A DNA stretch of 64,000 bases from Cyclospora cayetanensis (taxonomy: Eukaryota > Apicomplexa > Conoidasida > Eucoccidiorida > Eimeriidae): NCBI RefSeq assembly GCF_002999335.1, contig NW_020312247.1:1-64000 (forward strand), read 5' to 3'. Within the stretch, counting starts at the first letter, position 1. Each line of letters opens with the position of its first letter. A model generated the notes under the pieces. It did no database searches and was not told the origin of the DNA. It saw only the letters and a list, made by a program, of their open reading frames with translations. Below, one piece after another: positions 47,730 to 59,657 of this stretch. Both the position numbers and the translations under genes were made by a program.

Positions 47730-49484
47730 AGTACTGGAGTGTGCAGCATGCCAATTGGCAAACTTGTCCGCTAGCGATTATGGCAAGGTCCGTAGCATCG
47801 TTGAACCTGTGGGCATGGTGCAGCCTCTTCAACTATTTTGTCTTAGCCACTTTAGACCACGACTACTTGATCCCATTGGATGTCAGACCCTAACAGGCCT
47901 CCAAGGAATGGACATACCTTCACGGAATATTCAAGCCAACCGTACGCACGCAGCAGCTAGAGAGGGAGCTCAGCACGCTTCCTTTGATTCAGATAGTGCC
48001 CACTATGTTGAATCGTGCTACTCAGAAGAATGCCAACTTCAGTGCAGACTACATTTTAAGGGTTGTCCCATCAGAGCATTGTGCTGCCTGATCCCCATCT
48101 ACAATAAAGGACTCTGCCCCTCCCTGTACAGAAACAGCTTCAAGTGATCTGGATGCACTTACCCTCTGTTATAAAAATGCTAATCACAACGCTGCAACCA
48201 CACTAAATGCATCCTCCGAGAGCCACATGCAAGAGGGTGCCTCACCAGATAAGGACCCGGATGGATTTTCAGGCGATTTCCAGCTTTCGCGGAGAGCCAT
48301 CTTCAGGGAAATTCTCAAGAAGAGTATCAAAAGGATTATATCGTAGAAGGAAAGCAGTGTTCCCACCGAGTTCACCCACACAGTACCGGAGGCAGCCCCC
48401 AAGTGCGAGTTCGCAGAAAAAGAGGGCATGGAAGGAGCAATCAGGGAAAGGGAGACACCTCTTCTGTCAACACCATCTTGCGCATATTCTGTTGGGCTTA
48501 AGACATACGCTGGCAAAATCTGTCTACCACAGGTGCTCCACATGGCCTCTGGGTGTGTGGCGTTGCGTTTCTTTGCAGCTCCCCTTCGTGATGCTGCTGC
48601 ATCTGCATATAGCAATAAGTTAGTTAAACAAGGTTACAGTAAAGAAATACGCCACAATGGACACGGTTCAGAAAACAGTGTATCATCTGGTCAAGGGGAA
48701 AGCTATGCAACTCATGCCTTCTGGGAACCGAGCTCCCACTGCCATTCAGCGGCCTGTACGGATCTACACACAAGCCTCTCGTTTGCTAGAGCCCCATATG
48801 TGTAGCAGAGCTAGTAATACTGAACTGCTTGTTTTCCCGAAATTATGCAGAGAGTGACCGGTGTCTTCTTCTTGCTTGTCCAGCTTACTTCTACTTGAGA
48901 TCCCCCTCTTATAGTAGCAAAGAATTTGTTTGGGGAAGCGAAGACGGAGCAACCATGGAAGAATGCAGCGTCACAGCAGGACTATCAGAAGATTCTGATA
49001 CTCTTGCCTCTTGGAAACAAGGATTAGAAGATGTCCCTGTCTCGCGTAAGCTCCACATAGCAGTACTTGTGCCGGATTCCCGCTAGGGACACAGACAAAG
49101 CTTTCATCCCTGCACACACTCAACAAATTTATTTTTTGCGTTACAGATCATTAAACAGCACGTTTCGTTGTTATTCGTTTTTCTTTAGCTCCCCCATACC
49201 GGAGGCCCTACACTCCAATCAGCAACGAATCCGTTAGGGGAAGTATTGGAGTTACAGAGCTTACCCCTGAAGATATTCAGGACGCTCTTTTCTCCGAAAA
49301 ACACGCCGAAGAATCTGACACTTCCCAAAACGTTGCCTATGGTTTGGACTATCTCCGTTCTCCATGTAAGCGGCATAAATCGAGGAATCACGATACTGAA
49401 TATGTACATGACTGCCTTACCATCTTGGGTAGGCGTATATGCCTCTGTTGCTGTAGCCAAAGGCCGACTTGTTTTTTCTTATTT
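47730..49484 (+). CDS. Unrecognised gene or pseudogene without homopolymers
   Basis: A pyrimidine tract (47700-47728) leads into a plus frame that continues to 48805 with only three internal stops (TAA 47891, TGA ~48083, TAG 48342). It reads QQLERELSTLPLIQIVPTML, SSDLDALTLCYKNANHNAAT, FSGDFQLSRRAIFREILKK and KTYAGKICLPQVLHMASG. A second frame starts at ATG 48657 (MDTVQKTVYHLVKGKAMQLM). It can be spliced at GA|GTGACC (48848) to 48916 (SKEFVWGSEDGATMEEC), then at C|GTAAGC (49045) to 49189 (YTPISNESVRGSIGVTEL, TPEDIQDALFSEKHAEE), stopping at 49484; those phases agree. So there is either a multi-exon gene or a gene with a decayed 5' half. Product: Ser/Cys-containing, no domain known to me. Confidence 0.45.
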
Positions 49485-50008
49485 TAACTCTTCCTTCGAA
49501 GTGTTGGCCTCTAGTGGCCACTAGAAATGTAATTCTCGTCATGTGCATTAGCCCAGCAAATCCTCGGGGAAAACACGTAAATACTGTTTCACCAGAATAG
49601 TAGACACGGAGATAAAAGCGCGTCTTGTGACTAAGGATGGCTTGCAGCCCTCATCTAGATGTTGAGGCTTTGAGGCGCAAGTCGCATATACTCTACTGCC
49701 CCTATTCGTGCAACGTCCTCTTGCCACCAAGGCCGAGTTTTAGTTTGTTCAACTCAAAATCTCAAGGGCAGCCTTCCTGCTTTATGGACCCAATAAGACA
49801 CCACTTTGAGCGTTGATTTTTTTGGAGAGTTAAGGCTTTAGGGGTTTGAGGAGCCGTTTCTCGAAGTGAGCAAACCGATGCGCTAAGCATCACTTGTATA
49901 AAGGCGCTAGCTACGCCCACAGCTCGTCACATGCGGATGGGAATACTCTGGAAGACTGCAGTCCATATATTTTTAGACATAGATTAATCTGACTCCTCGC
50001 AGGTCCCG
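49485..50008. other. No gene seen
   Basis: Only short frames. A 60-codon minus frame (49548-49730) has no features of note. Confidence 0.5.
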
Positions 50009-50293
50009 ATGGAATGTGTGTGCTACTACGCGTACTTGCAATGTTTCCTGGCTTGTAGTGTTCTGTATTTTTGCCCCGCACAGAGTACCACACCTCATTT
50101 ATTTATTATAATAAACATCTGGCCATCGAGCAATGACTTCGGAAGCCACCAGATAGGCAAAAACGAGTCTGCTACTTGCAATGCTGCTGTTGCTGCAATA
50201 GAGAATTGCACCATTTTAAAGCACCAAGCAACTCCTGCTGACATGCCACGGTCTCATGGCGATATTTCCACATCTCCACCTTGCCCTAGATAA
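50009..50293 (+). CDS. Possible small secreted protein or 3' exon
   Basis: An ATG at 50009, preceded by an acceptor-like CTCCTCGCAG, opens 94 codons. A hydrophobic Cys/Tyr-rich start (YLQCFLACSVLYFC) could be a signal peptide. Asn/Thr/Ser sequence with three Cys and possible N-glycosylation sites (NES, NCT) follows. It lies 525 bases after the unrecognised gene at 47.7-49.5 kb and shares its repeat-free composition. Short, so weakly supported. Confidence 0.25.
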   Translation: MECVCYYAYLQCFLACSVLYFCPAQSTTPHLFIIINIWPSSNDFGSHQIGKNESATCNAAVAAIENCTILKHQATPADMPRSHGDISTSPPCPR

Positions 50294-53200
50294 AACCTTC
50301 GAAGAATGGGTCTCAAACAATCCATCTCAACTACGTTGCCTTGTCTGAGAAAACTGCATTTGCTGTTCAAGACGGAGCCGTAAGCTGCCCGAACACCCGA
50401 TTAAACTACAGCGTGGCAAGTTAGCCTGAGCTGGTGAGTACCACTAACTTTTCTTGGGATACTCAGCGGTGCATCTTCACCAGGTGTGTCACACCGCTCT
50501 ACAGGCCAGAATATGCAGTGCCTGGACTCAGACCATTGAAATCAAGGGGCGCCCAGCCCCTGAGTAAGTCATAGGGCAAAAGGCGATAAAATAACCTTTC
50601 TCCAGAAAGATTCATCGATAAGTCAAGAGCCTCACTATATTAGCGATTCTCTACTCTGTCGGACACTCTACTGAGAAAACATAGCGGATAAGACGCCGTG
50701 TCCACCAACAGCTTCCCTCATGGGCATGATCTACTAAAATAAGCACTGCAGTCAAGTCTGTGGGTATTGACGCTCCATCTTAGAGCTAATGTTTTCTTCC
50801 CAGCATTGTAGTGGGTTTTTCTTGTATAGCGAGGCCCAATTTGCTCGTATGTGCTTGAAGTGTGCAATAGGTGGAACCTTAACGATAAATATGAGTGCGT
50901 GTGCCACACAACCCATTGTAAGCCCAGTTAGAAGGATCGGAGTTTAGTTATATAAAGAAGTAGCCCAAGTAGTGGTGCTCCCGGGATTATTCTTCCGTAT
51001 CCATGCTGTTTCCTAAGTGACGGTCGTGAATTAAAATCTTAGACTAAGGAGCACTCTTGCAGGCCTCAGTATTCAGGGCATTCGGTACAAACACTGCCAG
51101 CTAATGACAGTCATACATATCCTTGCCTTCCCAGAAGCTGGAAAATGCGTTGCACGTGGGTGTAGCTAAGCCTGTTCTTACAAAAGATAGCGGCGTGATG
51201 TTTTGAACAGAAACTCCTCCTTGCGGTGCCCATTTCCTGATGACATCTCAACACGATGTATTTGTCCATACTGAGAGATAAGGCAGGAAACACACTATCC
51301 GGACACTTGATTATTTGAAGCATTTCATTTTCTCCTAACTTTAAAAGGCTCTTCCACGCACTTGCGATCCAGGGTTCCTCTGGCCAGCATGGCACCTCGA
51401 GTACTGTGGAAAAAAGGGAAGCCATATCCAGCAAGCTATTCCTCCCTTTTTTGTATTACTTCGCCAAATTAGTTGACTAGCAGCTGTATTTCTTTCGTAT
51501 ATGCGGGCCTCTAACAGGTCTACGACTAGTCAGGGGAAACGAACATGTATCCCCTGTAGTCCTGTTGGGTTTCTGTAGCTTGTTCACGGAATTGTCCACA
51601 GAACCGGGCAAAGAACAAAAACAGAAGTAGCAGGATATTGCTGTACTTTACCACCTCGGTGACGTCACACATCATATATGGTGAGCATAGGCAGAGAGGA
51701 TTTCTCCAAGGAACTTTCCAGGGCATATTCTGAACTCCAAAAGCACTTTGATGCAGAATAGCGAGTTCAGGAACCCTGCGCACTGTTGTATGGCCAGACA
51801 CCACAGGCTAATTCAAATAGTCCATAGGTAGCTTATGAGTAGTTCAGAGCTGCTTTAAGCATGAAGCAATTTGGGATCTTTGGTTCCCGACTACATATTT
51901 ACCCTATGGCAAGAGCATTTTATGAGGAGGGCCCTTCTGTTTTCGTTTACGCTTAGATGACGATTGATGAAGAAGAGCGTAGTGCCAGGCTTGTGCCCTT
52001 GTCTATAGGGTACAGCGAGTTTGCTGAAAGCGCGCGGCAGATTTCGAGTAGAGCACATTCAGGACGTGTACCCTACATGGCCATAGTATTAGCAGGGAAC
52101 AACTGGACACAACACTTACCTGGAGGCAGTTGCTGCAATATCTTTTACGCCACAGATCCATACGTATCACCTTCCTTCTAGTATGGTTTTGGGCATTACA
52201 GCTGGTTAGAGCGAAGCCTGTTAAGGCTTCCGAACAGGGTTGTACTGGAGACGTAAGGCAGTTATCCAGGATTAAGCAAAACTGCAGGACCTGGTACCAG
52301 AGCGCAGAAGATAAAATCATTTATGTAAAATTAGCTCCTACACGCCTAGCTTGTAGAACTGCTAGGCTTCATTTGGATGCAAAGTATCCTGAAAGTCACC
52401 TAAAGGGCATGATCCGCAGCCGCTGATATGCAGAGCGAGCACTCTGTACGAAATTCCGAAATCTATGGGGCGCTTGTCTATTACAAACAGTCACCATATA
52501 CATAGCGTGCCTATGTAGTCAACTACGTGGGAGCTAAGATTGCAGAAGTAGGCTTTAGTTTTGCGCCGAAGGCAGCTGGTGACTCATTCTTACGGCTCTC
52601 CTTTTGCAGGCTTTCTGAAGAACTTAGAGAGTTTCACAGATCTCACAATGCCTTGTTCAGTGCGCCTTGAAGAATCTGCAGGTGCCTTGCTAGCATGGTC
52701 TTGCTGGTTTCTGGGCCTTTCACCTAATTTTGTCTCTTCTTGGTTTCGTGTATCTTGCAAGAGTGGGGCTTAACATGTTGAAAGTAGCATATCCCTCATG
52801 TCTAACTGTTCCTGCTTCATCGATGACCTTACGAAAATTTAATCCTGTTCCGCACTTTGTTGTTCTGGTGATTTGGCCTTTTGGGGCGATGTGCCAACCT
52901 GCCTCTAAACTTGGTGTGAGCGACCAATCCGGATTTTCACATGGGCCTCTTCAGTATCTTCACGTGACAAACTAGCTTTTGGCCTAGCCTGATGAGTACT
53001 TTTTTATGGGTCCACATGTCCGCGAATCAAAGGCAAAGCTGCTGTTTAGTCGCATTTGTTCCGCAAAATAAAACGTGAAACACAGCAGCTAAGGTGGGCT
53101 GAAAACGCAATAGGCAGTGGAGCTGTCAGAACGGCTCCACAAGGGGCCGTATGCAGCTGGATATAGGCTGCCTTTTCGGCTGTGAGAGAGTTCGTGCGAT

Positions 53201-56200
53201 AGTCACGGAAAATCCATCGGGATATTAGGGGAAGCCTTCCCTTGTTGATGCCTCAAGGTAAGGGGGTAACTTATTTTCCCGAGTTAAGTAGACGACTCGT
53301 ACGAGAACCAGATCAGTTTGGGTGGTCTTCTTCGGCTTTATGTGCAGGAAAGACCATGCGAAGATGACAACGAATAACCCATGGAGATCGCATTGGATTC
53401 TACAGACGCATGTGCCAGTGGCTGCAGTAGTGCTGACTCGATTGCCCCTTGGCTGGGTTGATGAAGTGTCAAAGAGTTTGGTAAGTGTGAAGTTCATGCT
53501 TAATGGACGGCCTGGGGTATTGGGATACTAAAACGAAGATGCAGCCGCCTACTGTAGAAAGGCTCATGCATTCGCCAAACTCTCGGTACGTTTGGAGCCT
53601 TAAAGTCAACATTGAGCGAATATATTCGGTGAAACTCAGTCAGCCTAGACTGAACGACTCTTGAAAGCAGCATTTATTATTGTCCAATCACTGCTTTTTG
53701 CCTGTATATCCTCCAGAATTACCCCTTCAGAGCAAGTGTTCACATTGCTTTCTTCTTGAACGATTGAGCCTCATTTTACGCAGGTTATTTAAAGCTTCGC
53801 ACTTTTCGGATCTAAATTTGTAGATGATCTAGCTAAATGTATTTTTGCCCAGTTTTTGGATGCACACCATTATTGCAGTGGGTTCCCTCGAGCCTTGCCA
53901 AGGCTGCAGAACCAATCATGCTATAGCAGATGCACGGCAACTAAGTGGTCTAATTTGCACGCTCCTCACTGGAAGTGCTTCCTCTTTAGCCTTATCGGTT
54001 CCCAGCTAGATCTGCTTAGCCTTTACACTAAGTCAGGAGCTGTTACATTGATGATGTCAACTATATGCGAATTTGACAGAACTTTCTAAGACTGTAGTAT
54101 CTTGAGGCATCGGCTTTTGAAAGCCCACCTTGCTTCGTCTGCCCTGTGGCATCTAACTCCGATCAAGCCCTGTTTTGATGAACCGTTGATACGGCACGCA
54201 TCATAAGACGCTGTCTTTCTAGCATCTTAACACCCATTCAGAAGTGTCTGCGCATAGTAATTCTTCCTCTTGATAATCTGTTCTGTGTGGTCATGACTAG
54301 GATGACGTCATCTGAACAGAGCAAACAGTAGATCACTATGCCCTTGTGAAGTACATGTGAGAAGCTGTATGACTGATTGCCAGCAGCGGCCGCTAGCGTG
54401 TCCCACGCACCAGTAACACCTACAGAAAATTCTCAGTAGCCCTAAGCATCCCAGCAGAGGGTCGAGCTACAGTTCAGCACATTGTATTAAAGCGGCTGTT
54501 TATCGAATAAGCTAACACCGAATTGGCTCATCGGTTTGACTGCTCCAAGGTTCTACGTGCCGCACAGAGCGTTTATTAATGACGTCACAACGCTGTACTC
54601 CTGGGTGCTGAATTGCTATATGGAACTTGGTGATTATTGTCAGAAATGCCCAGAGGGTGCAGTAACGTCACGTCAGCTATCTTCTTTTGCTTCAGCCGAG
54701 CCGTCTAGAAGGAAGGCGAATAGAGGCGTAGCCTCTTAGAGAAGATTATTAAACAATATTTTAATTAGCTTTGATGTGACTTGCGGGCTTTGAAGGGGGA
54801 CCGCAGAACACCGCTATATTCCAAAGAGCGTGCTCTGTAGGGCTTCATATAAAGATGCCACAGGGGAACACTGAACCTCAAGCCCATTGAATGACTTGAT
54901 AGTAGATATCACCTGGTCTTCCAAAGCGCCACTTCCCCTCATTATTACGTCTCGGGGAAAGAGGGTCAGCTGGAATGCGTGTTGATGCACCAACTATGTA
55001 GGCGAGGCATTCACAGCTGGTTGCACACCCCAACAAGGGCACAGGCCAACAACATTGGTTTTTGTTGTATGGCGCTAACAAACAAAGGGTATATCCTACT
55101 AGCCATACTAAATAGCTAATCCTTTTCAAAATCTTAATCAAGTTTAACGAAAAGAAAGTGTTCAGATGTAGCGGGCTAAGCTACACCAACAATTTCTTCT
55201 GTACTGGTTTTGTATTTAACCATAAACGGGTGAGCATTGACTGTTTGATTTGTCTGTTATTGTACCTTAATTTCTTAGAGTACTGATACCCCCATACAAG
55301 AAGACGCGTTGTTGAATGCGTTTGCACTAGCAGCAGCATGCAAGTAGCTGTGAAACTCGGAGTGCTAGAATTGCTGCACAACGCAGCCTAGCTGGCCCTC
55401 TCCCCTCGTGTTGAAACTCCAAAGGCCGCTGGCAGTATAATGAAGAAGCTTTCTGTGTAAGTACTTAATAAATTTCTAGTAAGTTTGCATAGAGTCTAGA
55501 GACCATAGATGGAGAGCTACATAAGCTGTAGTTTGGAGTGCTAGGGGACAGCATACAAAGGTGATAGATGCATATAGCATGCACAGAGGCAGTATGTAAA
55601 CGGAAGAAGCCAGCATGGAATAGCTAGAGTCCTTTTGGGTGCCTTTTTGCCGCCGTGCAATGCTCTGGCCGTTAGCCCGATGCCCTGTGTTGAACAGGTT
55701 CGCAAGACGGGGCAAATAGGCAGCACTAAATCCCCATGCTAGCATATACTTGCCGTCTCACGGACCTATGAGAAGAGCGTACTTCAGTATGTGTGTTTTG
55801 GAGCTTTCTTGTGGGGATGAGAGCGCCACTGTATTGGTTGCTCCAAAGCGGTCTTGTAGCTTGGCGCCTTTATAACTGGTCCGATCCACGACTAGAGTTT
55901 TATTCAACCATGTTAACATAAAACACTTGCTGAGAATCAAAGATACAACTGCACTTTTGAACGCGGGAAAACGATGAAAAGCGTACATCATTGCCGCCTT
56001 GGCTTCCCGTTGTCCGGCGGAACTCAACCGGCACACAGCTGCATGCCTTGGATTCTCTACTTCTGTCGCTGAGTTTTCGCCTGATGTCTTTGAGTTTCCA
56101 TGGGAAATAACGGAAAATTACAAGCACATGTGATCCCCCTTGTCGTGCTTATGCATCTGCTTCATCCGAGTTGGGTGGTACCAGCGGCCTTCCCCGTACA

Positions 56201-56506
56201 GCCGCAGGCAAGGGCATGCAGGGGGACTAAATGCAAAGAACCGCTAACTCGCATCCTCTTGTTGCGTCCAGCACATGTGTTGGAGAAGCATCACTGCTAA
56301 AGGTAGTATAAGCTGACTCTAGCACCTGTCTTGGGGCGAAGCCCACCGGGTCTAGGGTAACGGACGACCACTGCCGTAGGCAGCGGGTCGTGCACTCCGG
56401 ATCTACCGCTCTCTTGAGACAATTTTCCCCGTGTGCGCCCACATTTTTGAATTGAAAAGAAGAGCCGATACCCAAGGTTTTGGGTGAGGATCCAACACTG
56501 CTCCCG
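50294..56506. other. Triplet-poor stretch without a recognised gene
   Basis: About 6 kb with short, random-looking frames on both strands (longest 51111-51434 minus, 107 codons; 52130-52426 plus, 98 codons). No domain, RNA gene or repeat array recognised. The last few hundred bases before 56507 are the 5' region of the next gene; CAG triplets resume only after 56.5 kb. Confidence 0.45.
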
Positions 56507-59500
56507 ATGCGCCGCATGACCTACGCTGAAGCTGCGGCTGGTGCTGCCGGAACCAACAGCGACCACCACCAGCAGCAACAGCAAGCCTCGACCGGAACCA
56601 GCCCCTCACTGTGCAGTGCTGAATCCTCTCGAGATTATGGGAAAGACGGAAGATTCGCAGCAAGCCGCGGCAGCTCCCGCGAAGATCTACCAAGCGCTGG
56701 ATCGTTATGTTTCAATGCAGCACATCCAGCAATATCGCCAGTGGGGGCGAATCCGGGAACTGTGAAATTTCTGAAAGAGCGCTACGAGCGCCAGGGCTCG
56801 GAGAACGGCCTGACCAACGTGCCGCGCCTGCGGCTGCCGAGTTCTGCACAGTCTTTCTCATCGTCCTGTTCTGCAGGGGCACCACGAGGAGCGGAAAGCC
56901 GCAACAGTACAGATGATGCGAAGCACTGGGAGGTATTGGCCGATGCAGAAGCTTGCGCCGAGATTATAAAGCAGCTGCTTCTGGAAAAGCAGCAGCTCCA
57001 GCAGCAGGTGGACTATTTGTGGAATCAGAAAGAGGCTTTCCGCTGTGCCAATGAAAGAATGTCAAAGGTTTTGTTGCGACAGCAGCAGCAGCCAGCTGCC
57101 GCGCTTGCCGCAGCCGCAGAGGCCGTCGGCGCGACACCTAGAAAGGACCTCGCTCGCCGCTGTGTAACCGTCGTGCCATCCGGATGTCTCACGGCAAGGG
57201 GCCCTGTGGGCCCGCGATTGAACTTGGGGGCTCTTCGAGAGAAGTGCGAAGATCGTGCAGGTCTTGTTGGGGTCAAAGAGCATCAGAGGCAAAACGCGTT
57301 GCAGCATCCACCCGAGAAAGGGAAGCAGCCCAAGAAGCCGGTGCCTCTGCCCCAGAAGCAACAAAACAAATTAGCCGGCATTCCAGGCATGGCCCCCCTG
57401 AATTTGGAGGCTTTGCAGCGCTCAGGGGGCAGTCACGTGAGCGGTGCTGTTGCGACTGCGAATACTGACTGCAGGGGGCTCCCCTCTAGGAGCCTCCGCA
57501 CGGGGGGCCCTTTGACGTGTCGGGCCCCCTTGGCCTGGAGTGCTCTAAAAACACCGAGGCGGAGGTTTGGAGATGGAGTTATATCAGCCCGTGCATCATC
57601 GGGAACCTGGCAGCGAAGGGGGCCTGGCGATGAAGAGGAGCAGCAGCACAGAGCAATCGAAAAAGCCCTTATTACTTCTCTGCGTTCAATGAATATTTTG
57701 GGGTCCTTTGGTCGCGGTGGAGCGAACGGTAGCCGGAAATGCAGCAAGACTGCTGCTGGTGCAAACTGGGAGCCCACACCCGAAGTGGCGCTGACCCACT
57801 GCACGAGTACACCCGATAAAGGATTCTGGCACTCGACCTTTCTTTGCGTCCTGAAGATTGAGGGCACGGACTTTTTTCTTGACGCTGTCCAGCAGCCGCT
57901 GCAGCAACAGCACTCCCTGCGGCACTCCCACAGCAGCGCCAGCAAATTCTTAAGCAGTCTGAGCTTGGCGGCCGACCCAGCAGATGGCCACGCAATGAAT
58001 GGGGCTCGTATTTTGGCTTCGAAAGAGACAGCAGGTGAGAGAGGACAGCACAAGCAGGGTTTGAAATTCCTGACGAGGTGAAGGGCAAGCCGACAGTAAC
58101 GGCATGCCGTTGTGTGTACTCCCTGGCCCCCAGGCCCGGATACCCTGCGCTGCTATGCTGAAAGTAGCCGGTGTCTTGAGCCCTCCATTTGTATACGTGT
58201 GCCAATCCGCAGCTCTGATATGTGCCTTCATTAGATTTTGGCCCTGCGACTGTGCTGTGGGTTCTCTCGCAGGTGTGTTTGAGGTTTGTGTCCGTCACTT
58301 GCTGACAGATGACAATTGGGTGCGATCCCTTTGCATTTCAATGTATTGGGGCCTTACCTCTGTGGTAGACCCCGCCGAGCTGCCTCCTGACCAAACCCTC
58401 CAGCACGGCCTGAGCATGGATGAAACTCAGGCAGGTGCGCTTGAGGACCGCTGTGTGAGCTCCATCACATCGGAGTCCGGCAGAGAGGAAGAGGAAATGG
58501 TTGGCGGGGCAGGCGATAGCAATGGCAAGAACAAGCTGTGGAGTGGCTGGGACTTGGTAGCCTTAATGTATCAGCGAAGTATCGACGCAGGGGGCACACC
58601 GATCCCAGGCAAAGAAGCCAGTCCTTCCACGGGCCTATATGTTTCCTCACGGGTTCCAGACGCTTCCGAAGCCGGTTCTTCCCCTAGCGGCAGCAGCAGC
58701 ACCGGCAGCACTATCACCAAAAACAGCAGCAACAAAAACAATGACATTGGCTACGGCCTTGGCTGCAGCAGCACCACTGCAGACATGCGGCGGGCAGAAC
58801 CCTATTCAGCGATGAACCAGCTACTGCTCCAGAAGGGGCCAGCAGCAGAACAGGTATTCATCGTTAGGGCAAAGGACCGACACACCGGAGTGATGCCTCT
58901 CTTCCACAGGTCAACTCAAAAATACCTCCATGTACACCCCACTATGGGCCTTGTGGGTCTTGTACCTCCCGTAATAGAACAGGAAAAGCAGATGCGACTG
59001 CTGCAGAAATCTGAGCACCAGCATAACAAAAGATCACGGAGGCGGTTGAAGGCCAGGACACCACTGGAGAACCTGCAACAACAGCAAGAGGGAAGCAACT
59101 GCAACGTGAGTAGCTCCGACCAGAACACCGCCGAAACGAAACAGGAGCCGGTAACTCCAGACATGTTCTTGCGGCCATGCAGAGTAGAAATGATACCTCT
59201 TGCAGATTTGCTGCTGCAGCAATCGGTTCAACGACTTCTCTCGAGCGTACAGGAAACAGTGCCACAGAAGCAGCCGGAGGAAACCTCTTGGGAGGGTTCT
59301 GGGGACACTGGCCCAAAGGCGCCTGCCGACTCTGCAAGCAGTTGCAGCCACAGCCGCAGCTCCTCAGATCAGGAAGATAGCTTTGACGGAGTTGTTGCTT
59401 CGGAAGGTGTTGGTTCGCTCGACCTTGGCAGCTGCAAAGATAGCCGTCACCCGTTAGTGCCCCCTCTTGGTTTTTCCTCGACCGTCGCACAGCCGACATG

Positions 59501-59657
59501 CTTATCACCAGCCCAGCAGCAGCCGGTAACCCTTGAATTTCATCTTGATGACGAAGGAGTAGACACAGACATGGAAGGAGAGGGCGTCAGACGCTGTGGC
59601 AGCGATCGTAGTAGCGATAACAAGACGGCGTATGTTGATGGTCACGTATTGTACTAA
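56507..59657 (+). CDS. Hypothetical two-exon protein with a coiled coil
   Basis: Exon 1 runs from ATG 56507 to 58034 (donor CAG|GTGAGA), exon 2 from 58273 (acceptor CTCTCGCAG) to 59657; both sides are phase 1, giving about 970 residues. Exon 1: Ala/Gln/Ser-rich start, then a Leu/Gln coiled coil around residues 150-190 (LLLEKQQLQQQVDYLWNQK), basic Pro/Lys/Gln sequence, and a short ordered-looking piece (HSTFLCVLKIEGTDFFLDAV). Exon 2 begins FEVCVRHLLTDDNWVRSLC and continues with Ser-rich, acidic sequence, including KDRHTGVMPLFHRSTQKYLH, to a C-terminus ending GHVLY. No family is recognised. The large open frame upstream of 58273 in the second frame reads through the intron and is not coding. 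A 5' exon before 56507 cannot be excluded. Confidence 0.7.

Noticed and set aside
49185..49460. 91-codon minus-strand frame
   Set aside because: It opposes the plus-strand exon 49189-49484, whose splice phase and composition are better.
57433..58298. Two ~207-codon minus-strand frames
   Set aside because: They overlap the well-supported two-exon plus gene, have no domain and cross its intron.
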